Notes under the pieces: generated by a model
Databases searched by the model: none
The model's input: only the letters and a program-made list of their open reading frames with translations
What the model was told of the DNA's origin: nothing
Source of the DNA: JAFGQU01 sp964483625
Lineage (GTDB): Bacteria > Omnitrophota > Gorgyraeia > Duberdicusellales > 4484-171
Reading direction: 5' to 3'
Length of the DNA stretch: 64,000 nt
Assembly: GCA_964483625.1 (NCBI GenBank)
Contig: CAZABB010000003.1
Coordinates: 1 to 64,000, forward strand
Position numbers and translations under genes: made by a program
Shown: positions 45,001-57,000 of the stretch, one piece after another
Layout of the letters: the number at the start of each line of letters is the position of its first letter
Numbering within the stretch: position 1 is the first letter of the stretch

Positions 45001-48000
45001 CCAACGGTTGCGCCCTCCGGCATGCCGGACTGATAGAGGGTGGGCTTACGGCTTCATATTCCCAGTATCTGCTTGATGATGAAATGATTGGCCTCCTTGT
45101 CCGGATAAGACGGGGAATTCAGGTAAACGATGATACGCTTGCCGTCGGAGTTATCGATGACGTGGCAAGAAGTTCCGGTCATTATCTAGGACAGGAACAT
45201 ACCTTACAACACATGCGTGATGGTGAATTCGTGTACCCGCGATTGATGGACCGCAACGCGCGTGAGATTTGGGAACAGTCGGGAGGGCTCACGATGGCCG
45301 AGAGAGCCGCGCGGGAGGCGGATAAGATTCTTGCTGAAGAAGGAGGAATCGTTATCGATAGTGAAACGGACGAACGTATACGCGAGCGATTTGATATACG
45401 CCTGCCGCGAAATATCGGAAAGCCTCTTGGAGACCGGCCGGTGTATATTTATATCGAACCATCGCGGGAAATGGAAGAGTGTCCGGAAAGGGTAGAAGAT
45501 ACCGTGAAGGTTGTAGAGCAGATATCCGGAGGGAGAATAGAAGTGTTTTCTTACGGCGATATTACCATAGAAGAGGTTAAGGAACTTAATCCTACCGCTC
45601 TTATTCTGGGAGGTTTCTATCACAGCTGGGAGGATATTTCAGTGTCTTCGCTGTATAACATTCTTAAAGTCATCCATTGGGTAAGTATTCCTATCCTGGG
45701 GATCTGCGGCGGACATCAGCTTTTGGGTTTCGCCTTCGGTCGGTTCTTGGGTGGAGAAGTCTTTGTCGATCAGTCGATCGTAGACGAAGGGACTGTCGTG
45801 GAAGGTTTTTATCCCATTACTCACGCAGAAAATAACCCTCTTTTTACCGGTGTTCCCCAGCAGGCCTGTGTGTGGTGTCATCATTCCTGTGAGATAAAAG
45901 TAAAACAACTATCTCCGATGTTTACCGTGACTGCCGGGAGTGGGCATTGTGCCATCGAGGCGATCCAGCATCTGTATCTTCCGGTGTTTGGGGTGCAATT
46001 TCATCCCGAAAGGTTTAATCGGGAACATTCCTATGGGAAGAAGGTATTAGAGAACTTCTTTTTTCTGGCGGAGAGGTATCGCAATATCAATGCTGGTCTT
46101 CAGGTCGGCTACCGTCAGGGGGGGCGTATTTTTGTGAAGCTGTTCACAATGCGCACCTATGCCTTTTTATTGCGGCGATGGCGTAGAATAAAAACCTGCA
46201 TACATATCGTCCGTCCTCGTATCGTCGATACAATACATAAAATAACGCAGGGATATTCACAGTGTTCTCAGAAACTTAAAGATGTTTTAGGGAAGCGCTT
46301 CCGGGTGTTCAAGAGATATGTAGCCCTTTCCGGCAAACGTACGGATTTGTCCCAGAGGGATGATTGGAATCGTTTGTATCAGGGATTGGCATTATTGGGA
46401 TTGTTAAATATAGATTCTGATACCGGACGTCCGGTATTGGTGCAGGAGTTGAGAAAACAAGGCACATCGATCCAGGATGTTCATATTCTCCTTTATGTCA
46501 CGATTATGTACGGATTGATCAGAGGAAACGTGACTGCCAGTGATGGAGAAGGGAACTTTGTCATGCAGAGTGCTCTAAGCCGGCATCCGGCGATCGCCGA
46601 AAGATTACTCGTCTACATTCATGCCCGGTTTCATTATATTGCCGAGGGAGACAACGAATATGTTTCTCAGAAGAGGAGAGATATCGAAACAGTGATTGAG
46701 GAAACCGCGGGAGGCGATATCGTGTTGTTTCAGAACTATCTTGTCATGTGTGATGCTCTGGTGACATCAAATGCGCTTTCCTGGCGGTACAATTCACGGG
46801 ATCCTCCGGTGCTGGTTTTTGACGGCCGGATATTGCCTCTGCCCGACCACAGCCCGGATATCTATCGGGTGATAATGATTCCCGACCGTACCGGAAGCAT
46901 TTCTCTGGTGATTAAGACCGATGAGGTTTCTGCCGGAGGTATCCGTGTGAAGTTCCTGGATGGCGGTACTACGTGTTTGAACGATATCTTTGAAGAAGAC
47001 AGCGGTCTGGCTATGGGAATGGCGTTTAAGGATGTCTGGGCTTCTTTGGTGAGCAATCCCATCCCTTATTTGGGATCAAAGACTCTCACCGTGTTGGCTC
47101 CTGATGCCGATATCGATAATGTACTTATCCGTATGGGACGGTCTCTCGTCAATGTAATCGGCGATGACGGCGTTTGGCCCAAGAACATTGCCGGTCCGGA
47201 CATGAATTCCGCCGGGCATATTCAGGGGTTGGTCGATGCCGTACGGGATGAATACCGGCGGCACGCCGAATATGAATGCGCTCTGCTTCTTGGCGAATCG
47301 GGAGGAGCAGAACACCTAGTTGAACGTGCGTCTTTGGGAGAAGAATCTCCGCGGAAGAAGCTGATGTTGTACGATTTCGATGATCCCGCCCTGAAGAAAT
47401 ATCATGACGTGTTAGCCGGAGTCGAACAAAAACGGGGAAAGTATTTTCTGCGTGATCCGTTTATCTGGGCGATGCGCGAAGAGATTCTGGCAGGAATACG
47501 CCGGAATCAGATACGGCTCTCCAGCGGCTGGCAGGGATTGATGTGGTACATCGGGAATGTTCTCCGGCGGCTGGCTTCCGGCGACCCTACGCGTTTCGGT
47601 ATACGTCTGCGGTTAGATCGAGACACCGAACGGACGCTCAACAAAATTATTGGTGTGGCGGTAGGAGGAGGGGCACGTCTCGAAGGTTCATTAGTTGCCG
47701 ATGCCGATCTTGCCAATATTACCGCGTTAGGATGTGCCTATGAGCTTGTTCATGTGGTGCGGTATATGGTTGCCTCCGGAAAGGTAGAGCCCGGTGAAAC
47801 TCTGAAACTTGCCGTTACCGGTACCGGTCAGGTCGGCGGCGCGATGGTTTCTCTCATTGAGGAAATAAACGGACAGTTGACCGGTACGGCCGAAATCGCC
47901 GTTGTTGCGATCGCCGAGAAAGGATCCGAACAGTCCGGTGTTATCTATAATCCCGGCGGGTTTACTTTCGAGCAGCGTGAAATTTTACGACGTGCGCGGG

Positions 48001-51000
48001 AGGGAAGAAACGATGCGGTGCGAAACGGATATACCGTCGAAGCGATGCGGGGGATACTCCCGGCAGAACAGATTATCGAGGTTCCGTCCGAAGCGGATCC
48101 CCGTGATGCGCTTCTTAATGCTGAAGTGGAAGCCGATATCCTTTTTGCTGCGGCTGCCGGTCCTACGGTAACGGCGGAGAATATCGAGGCTTATGCCGCG
48201 AAATTTCCTCTGGCAATCATCGCCGGAGAAAACAACTGTTTTGGTACCAACGCGTTCTCCCGGGCGGAGATTGAGGATGCGTTGCATCGGGAAGGTGTCC
48301 TTGCGCTGGAAGGAGATATCGGGAATTTCGGTACGGTATATATTGTGTGTGCTATGGAAGGATTTCTTAAACATAGATATTCCGTGCCGGAGCTGCGAAA
48401 AATATGGAGAGAGATCAAAGAACAGGCTCGATGTGATGTGGTTGAAAAAGAAGCGGGATTGATTCCTTTTATGCTCCACGTCAGTGCCGCCCGCGATATA
48501 CCTGCCGGAGAGTTCCAGCGTACGATCGTCAGCGAAATGAAAGACGAAATCGTCCGCCTGATTGCGTCGTATGAGCAGGGTGAAAAGGAAGTAACCGCGA
48601 AAGTTGATACGTTGATTCGTGACCGATTACGTGTGCCGCAGCATTCGGTCCCGCCTTCTTATATGCCTTTTGCGGTCGCCCGGATCTGGGCGGTGATGCA
48701 GGTTGCGCGAAAAGAAGTTTTTACCCGGTACCAGAGAGAGATATCCGACGAGAATATACAACTGCCCCGGCAGCTAAGCTGTGAAGAAGTCTCTCCTCCG
48801 GCGCGGGACGGCAAAGAAAAGCTTCTCGTCCAAAGAATTGTCCGGGCGAAGCAGAAACTTCTTTGTGTGTGGCGAAGAATAAAGAGCCTGTTGGTGTATG
48901 GGAAGAATAAAGGGGTGGGTATCATTACCCGGTTGAAATACGGCAGTGTGCTTATGGTTTTGCGGATAGTACGATATGGTACTGCGCGTCGTCTTGCTCA
49001 GCGGACCAGAAACGTCGTTCATATGGGGGCAGGCGTGCTGCCGCCGGAAAACCGGTACGCGCCGCTTTCCCGAAAAGAAATCCGAAAAATTGTTGCGGCT
49101 TCTTTAGAAATACTCGAAACCGTGGGGATGGAGGTCCCCGGAGATTCTCTGGGGATCTGGGAAAAAGCGGGTGCGAGAATCGATATCGATCGTAATCGTG
49201 TCTACCTGCCGGTATCTCTTGTATTATCGGCGCTTACTTCTGCGCCCTCGCGGGTGGTTCTGTATTCACGGACAGCTGAAAATGAGGGGGTAATTGTTGA
49301 TGAGAATCATACGTCTTTCGGGAGCGGCGGCCAAGCGGTAAAAGTGGTGAAAGAAGAAGGGGGGGTACGGGAAAGTACCCTGGAGGATATTTTCCATATC
49401 GGCCGGATTGTCGACGAGCTTGAACAGATTCATTTCTATCTGCGGCCGGTAGAGGCGCAGGATGTTCCCGAAGCCGAACGTGATTTGAATGCCTATTACG
49501 CCTGCTTAGCCGCGACGCAGAAACATGTGATGGGAGCTTGTTCTTCGGCGGAGAGCGTAAGACAGGTGGTGGAATTGGCTTCTTATATTGCCGGGGACAA
49601 GGAAGTGTTACGTGAGCGTCCCTTTATTTCGTTCACTACTTGTTGTGTCGAACACCCGCTTAAATTCAATCCCTATGTACTGGACATACTAAGGGAAATT
49701 ATTGCCGCAGAACTCCCGGTCGTACTTTCTGCCGCACCCCAGCCGGGGGTGACCGCTCCCATCACATTGGCGGCGACTCTGGCTCAGGTGTATGCGGAGT
49801 TGTTCGGATCTCTTACGTATGTACATCTGCTTCGTCCCGGCCATCCGGCGTTGATTGGCGCGACCTTATTTACCAGCGATATCAGGAGCATGGGAACATG
49901 TGCCGGGTCAATTGAAGCCGCGGTATTGAACGCCGGTGCCGTGCAAATCGCCAATTATTTGAAATTACCGCTTTACACTACGGCGGGGGTTACTGAAAGT
50001 AAGCTTCCCGATGATGCTCAGGCGGCAATGGAATCGGAATCGACGCGGACGCTGGTAAGTCTCGCGGGAGGAAGTTTGGTCCATCATGCGGCCGGTATGC
50101 TTGAGACATTGCTTACCGTAGCCCCCATAAAGTATGTGCTTGATAACGAAGGAATTGCACGCATAGTACGTCTGACGCGGGGGGTTAGTGTTAACGATGA
50201 AACACTGGCGTTGCCGGTGATCGCCGAAGCCGCCGAAGCCGGCGATACATTTGTCTTTATGGCCGGAGACCACACTCAGTCTTATATGCGCACCGAGCTT
50301 GATCTGCCCGGCCCGGCTATTGATCGAAATGCTCGTGAACAATGGAGTGCCGCGGGAGGATCAAGTGCGGGACAACGGGCGGACGAATGCCTTCAGGGAA
50401 TGGAGCTTCAACCAGAGGGAACGTATATACCTGATGAGGTCGATCGCTTATTACGCGAGCGATTCGATATCCGGCTGCCGCGAAATCCTGTGTCCCCTGT
50501 TTCTGAAGCTGCAGAGGCAGCAGATCATTATATTACCTCTGCCGCGATGTATGCGGCGGCGGGAGAATATCCGCGGTATGCCCGGCAGTTCAACCAGACG
50601 GGGGATATGCTCAATGTGCTTGAGGAATATCTGATTGAATCCGGCAAAGTGACCGGACCGCCGTGCGTCGCCGAACGTAAAGATGGCAGGGTTATCTGGC
50701 ATCTGAATGTATTTCAAATTATCAATATATTACGCCGTCAGTATCGTCTTATTTCTATCCTTTCTCTGCTTATTCAGATTTTTATCCATGAATCCCGGCC
50801 GAATGAAGAAAAAGCCATCCGTGCCCAGATACAATATTACACGTTCCTTGCCCGCCTCTCTACCCTTCCGCCACTCCGGGAGTGGAGGTCGGGTGTGGTG
50901 AGAAGCCGGCCGGATCGGTTCGACTTGGCGCCTTCTCCGGTCGGTAACGTTGAAGTACATCCGACCAACCGCTGTAACCTGCTGTGCCAAGGGTGCACGT

Positions 51001-54000
51001 ATATCGCGTGCGATCGCCGGGAGACGTTGTCTTTCGGCGCTTTAGATTCTCTGGCGCAATTGTATCCGTCAGCAATACTTATCGTCGGGGGAGGAGAACC
51101 GACCTTATACCGGGACGGGGATAAGAGATTCAATGAGTTCGTACTGCGTGTCAGAGAACTTCTTCCCGATGCGCATATCAGCCTTACAACGAACGGGATT
51201 TTTATTCCGCCCGGTACATGGCAGGATCATGTCGGTTTTATAGGTATATCTTTGCACGGAAGTTCTCAGAGAGAGTATGAGGATTTTACCCGTACAAAGA
51301 AAAAGGATTGTTTCGAAACGGTATGGCGGAATATTTTTGAACGGTATCTGCGGGACAGTCCGATTCCCACCGTGGTCGTGTCGTACGTCTACTCGCGGGA
51401 TAATTATGAGAATATCCTGCCGTTGACGAGAAAGTTGTGGCAGGCCTGGGAGGAAGTGGAAGCTCAGCTGCGGGTCCGGGGAAGAGAAAAAGAATTTCGT
51501 TTTGTCTTGCAGCCTTACGCCGATGATACGCTTCCCGCCGATCCCTATGCATATGCCAATCTTACCGGCCCCCAGAAAGAAGCGTACCGCAGGAGGCTGG
51601 AATCCATAGAGAAGGACGAACCTCTCTTCTGGGAATTCATCAAAAAGCACGCTTCACATGTGCGCACATATCCGTTGAAGGAACATAAAGCTCCCGGAGT
51701 GAATTCCTGCTGGATGGTCGCCGATTATGTATTGTTGGGCGCCGACGGCATTTTTTATCCCTGTTGTGTTATGGCCGCGGCGGCGCGCGCGTGTAATCTC
51801 GGCCCCGTGGAAGATGGCATTGATATGCTCCGGGAAGAACGCCAGCGTCTCATGGAATCCGTTCCTCCGCGCTGCCGGCAGGGATGCCGTCTTGTCGGTA
51901 CGTATATGGGGAAAAAGGTGCGTGCCCATTTACGGAAATATTCAGAAGAACAAAGTCCGGGTAGCATGTATAATCTGGGGGTAACGGGATTGTTATTAGG
52001 TTTGAGCGTAACGAATCTTGGTATGCCGCCGGCCGGCGTTATTGTTCCCGGCAGCGGCGCCCCTTCATCCGCCGGCTATGTAATCCCTCTGGTTGCGTTT
52101 CTCCTTGTGGCCGGTCTCATTGCGCTGGACTTTCTGATCTTTGAATATGAAAAGATACGGTCATTTATCCGCACGGTTACGGTGAGGGTGAAAAGGAATA
52201 TCGTCGTCGGGACGGGGATTGTATTACTTATCTTCATGTTCGGGATTACCGGATGTACAGGGGACTCCGGACGTACCGATCCCGTTCCTTCACCGTCTTC
52301 GCCGGCCGTTGTCGGGGTGTCAAAGACGAAGGAGTTGAATGCGATGTTTCTCGTCGTCGACCAGGAAAGTGCTTACGCGATGCATCGGGTCGTGGGAGGG
52401 AATTGTGAAGACGACTGGGTTTCTACCTGGCTTACGTTTCAATGGGAGGTATTTCAGCGTTCGATACGGGAACAGTACGGTGTGGCACTTATTCTGCGCG
52501 ATGTTGCCTGGCCTCCCTGTAAAAAAGTCAACGTTACCCTGGCTCAATTCCCCGGCGGCGTTCATATCGGCGGTGATATCCCGGAAGTGCGGGAAGTTAT
52601 TGCCCGGGAACATCTGCCGGTTGATACGGTTATTCTTACCGTCGAGGATCTTGAGTGTCCCTACGGTTTAAATGCCACAGAGATTCAGCGCTGCTCCATG
52701 AGAGAGAACGGCAGGGAGATTGAGGTGAATCAATGGTGGCAAGAGGAACTGATCGAGCAGGGCGTTCTGGAAGAGATATCCGGTGAATCTTCACTCATAC
52801 CTTTACAGGATGATACTCCGCCGGTACTGCGCTCCTCTGTTCTTTCCGGATATCCGTTATTTGTTGAGAACACGCAGTGGCTTTTCGGGTGTTCTCTTCT
52901 CAATGTGTTTATTGGTTTGTCCCTCCGTATCCGTTCTTTTTTTAGAAATAAAATCCCCGGGCAAGTACTCTCCACCTTGGGGGAGGCCTCTTCCGTGACT
53001 GTAGGCGCCCTCCTTGCCCGGGATGTATTTAAAAAGTATCATTGCTCCGCCGCCGCGTTTTTGCTGTTTTTCCATTCTTTCCAAAGTATGGCAGGAGACG
53101 GCAGACAGGCGATCGGTCTGGCGCTCATTGGCTTTATGTGTCTGATCGGATTGTGGATTACCGTGGAGACGGTTTTGTTCGCCCGGAAATGGATCTATAC
53201 GATTAATCCGCAACAGATGCTGGAGAAACAGTTCATCGGAAAAGTTTCTCTGCGTGATTTTATCCGGTATGCCGCGCCGGTAGTGCTGATAGACGTGATG
53301 AGTAAACTATCCGTCGTTTTTCTCACCGATATCCCCCGGACGGCCGGCGATACGGTGACCGCATCAACACCCCATATTGCCCTGGGAGAGTCTCTCTGGT
53401 GTGCCAATTTCCGTTTAGACGCGGAAAACTGGATGGGGATATCTGTAGGAAACATTCCCTGGGTTATCTTCGCGGGATTTTTTGCGCTGGCGTTGGGGTA
53501 TCTTCTTATGATGTTCCGTTTCCATCGTTCCCGGAAGTTGAGGAACGTCTCCGAAGTCGGTTTGATAGTTATTTCTTTTCTGCGTATGCTTCTGTTTGTC
53601 ATGGCCGGAACAGGTATTGCCACAGCCATCTCCCTTCAATGGACGATCCTTCCGACCGACTGGATCGTCTTTAATACGCTCGATGGCCCCATTCCTACTA
53701 ATTTCGCTGATATAATCGGATTGTTCACCGTGGCGGTATGGCTTCTGATGTGGATAACTCTTATGACCATGGAGTCGATGGATCGAACGCGGTCAGGTGA
53801 GGGAGGAATATGCCGTCTCGTAAGCGGATGTCCCGTTTGTTCACCGCAAGAGGATTTCCCGCCGGGATTTTTTTACGATGAAATATCCTGGGACGAAGAA
53901 GGTCAGGTTGAGGTTGATAACGTACTGTGTGATTTATCCCGGCGTCAGGCGGAAGAAGGGTTTGGTTTTCCTCATTACTGGGATCAATTGCTGACCGTAG

Positions 54001-57000
54001 GTGAGATGTGCGAGGGAACAACGGACGTGAGTTTGAGAGAGCGGTATCGTCAGGCATTACGGGAAGAGGCCGAAGATGCCAGGATGGTCGAAGTAAAAGA
54101 TCTGGATATGTTTAAAGTCATCAAAATACTCTGGCGTCCTCTGCGTCGTTTCGGGTTTCCCGGGACCAGACGGAACGGGCAGGCGGTCAACGAGGGATGT
54201 TTTATCTGTATCCCCAATATGTCCTCGTTACAGAGGGGAGTAAGAGTGGAAGGGGGATTGCCCGTGCCGCTTCGTCAGCCGGATGCGCCGTCAGGGCCGA
54301 TTGCATCGGCACATCAAACCGTTTTGTTTCGCAAAGATGGTTTGATGTTAAGTCAGCTCGATAGGCCGTGGCCCAACGTTGTCTATGTTGCTCAAGGGGA
54401 TATTCGGGATATCGCACGGTTTATCATGTTCATGAGAGAAGGTTTACGAAATAAGTTTCCCGCTGAGAGTCAAAGGAGAGGGTTTAACATTCTCTTTACC
54501 CGTGATCAGAACAGGGAGGTAAAAGTATTCTTCATCCCCCGGCGGAAATTAAAGCCGTCGGGATTCGGAAATGAGTTCGCCGCGTTTGAGATGTGCGGAA
54601 TCATTGTACTGCATCGTACCGGGGATTTTATCCAAATGCAGGAAGAACATATTTATAACGCATTGGCGGAATGCGGGTATCCTCAGGATGAAGACGGCCG
54701 CATGCGCGAGGTGTTTGATGATGCGGTAGCCGCTTTATCCGAAAGAGAGAGCGATGAAGAGGATTCCTGCGACACTGATTTTGCCGCTCTCTGCAATCCT
54801 TTTGCCATCGTGCCCCATCATATCACACTGGCTTCTTTATCCCACATTCCGCAGGAGCTCACGTTTTCTTGTCTTCTGTTTATTCTTCATCTTACCGGGC
54901 ATTGCCGCGATTTCCGTTTCTGTTTTAATTCTATCGACGGCGGAGCTTCGATCGAGAAACATCTGCATTTTCAGGGGACAGACCTGCCGTTTCCCGTCGA
55001 AAACGGGAGAAATGAAGCGATCGATGCTGCGCTGGCGTCAGCATCTTCGGATACCCCGGTCATGTACGGATTCGTCTTCTTCGGTCTTTATGGGTTTTTC
55101 AGCGGTACGCTTACTTTTCTTTTAAACGTTCAGACACTCACTAATATCCTTAATTTAACGGCGATTGTGTTGTTGATCTTTTTTATGGTTCATACGTTGA
55201 GACGGGGAGGTATTGATTCCGATTATCGTTCTGCTTTCCTGGGGGCGCGTGGGATTTCGGCTTCGTTGTCTTCAAAGATACGTCCCGGAGAAACGGCTCA
55301 ATTGCAGGGGGCCGGTATCCTTACGGTCCATGTCACCATACGAGCTCTTATTTACCCGGTGGCTCTTTTTTACATCAATAAATGTGATATTTCTCCTCCG
55401 GGAGAATTCTCTCCCTTCTCTGTGTACATACTTATCCTGCGTAATGCCGTTGTTGTCCTGGCGTTGTTTATCTACGTTTATGTTGCCAATCGTACCCGGC
55501 CGGAGGAGAGGATATTTGTCGACCGGGGCTACGACTTCGATACGTATAGCCACCCTTTCATTAAAGGCTTTGTGAAGATCGCTTCTCTTTATCCCCGTGC
55601 TACTGTCGGTCTGTTGGGAATCCTTGATCAGACGTTACAGACCGGATTGGCGTTTGTGGCAGTATTGACCCTTACGCCGGGAGAACTCACCCTGATTCTT
55701 TTTTCTGCCTTTGTGCCGACAAAGATCCTGGCGCACTATGTCCTCGGTGAACAATTGACGTTAAGAAAAGTCGGCGGCGGTATTCTGGCGTTTGCCGGCC
55801 TGTTTATCTTTACCGTAGGGTTTGGTTTTGATTTGAACGTTCTGGAAATTGGGACATTGCTGGGTCTTATTTCGATGTCTTTGATCGCCGTGCGTAATAT
55901 CCTGTATAAACCCATAGCCAATATGTATTCCAGTCCCTGGCTGACCTATATGCAGTTTCTTGCCGGTACCGTACTCCTGGGGGCGACACTGGCATTTTTC
56001 CCTCCATTTACTCACGCTCAGAGCAGTCACATCTTTTCTCACTTTACTGATCTTCTGGCCGGCGTGATGTTAAGTGCCGGCATCATTGTTATTGCTTATA
56101 TCACCAATCTGCTCGCTTTGCGTACCCTTAAGAGTTCTACCGTATCCATGGCACAAGTTGCCATACCGGTCTGTGCCGCGTTCTGGCAGCTGGTATTACT
56201 TTCGATTCCTCTTACCCTGATTAAATTTCTCGGGATGCTTATTGTTATTATGGGGAATCTTATGAGTGGGATGAAAGGAAGTATCAGACGGTTGATCAAG
56301 GATGCAGGTACACGTGTTCTTTCCCGGCGGGCGCGGAATTCGGTACATATGTGTGTTGATGTGTTCGTTTTTATACCGGTCTTTCTAGGGGGAAACCCTT
56401 TTTCCGGCCCATTTTTTCATTTAATCGTCGGTATTTTTGTTTTTTGGTGTATAATAATCATAGGGGATTTTTCAACTCATTCTTCTTCCAAGAACATATC
56501 TCGGTCCAGACAAGTATTCCCCGCATTGAGGGTGACCTCTTCCGTGGCTGCAGGTGCCCTCCTTGTCTGGGCCGTGTTTTCTCTTTCCTTATCCGGCCCT
56601 CCTTTCCCGGCAGATTTTCTCCTGTTACAATCTATTCCGTTGATTGGTATGCTGGGAGGAATCCATCATGTTATTCCGTCCCGTCCCGAAGATCTAAAGA
56701 AAGAGGATGTCCTTGAGCTGATAAGAGGTGATGGAGAGCGGGAACGGTTTACTCTCTGTATGGATCCTGTTGTGCCTCCGGGGCAGGAATATTTTACCAA
56801 GGCACGCATCGAACATGGCGAATATGTTTCGTTGACCTTTCCGGCTTCTTCCGCCGAAGTGGCGCTTGTTGAGAATGTCAATGCCGAAGGATTGATTCAT
56901 GGGGAAGGACTTACCGACGCCGCAGAAACATTCGTTTTAGTCTGCGATTGGATCGAAACCATACCCGGAGACGCCGAGTCAGGCTTAAAATTCGGGGAGT

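Noticed and set aside
43920..50490. Pyrrolysine-containing MttB
   Set aside because: There is no in-frame TAG in either MttB domain, so neither can carry pyrrolysine at the usual amber codon.
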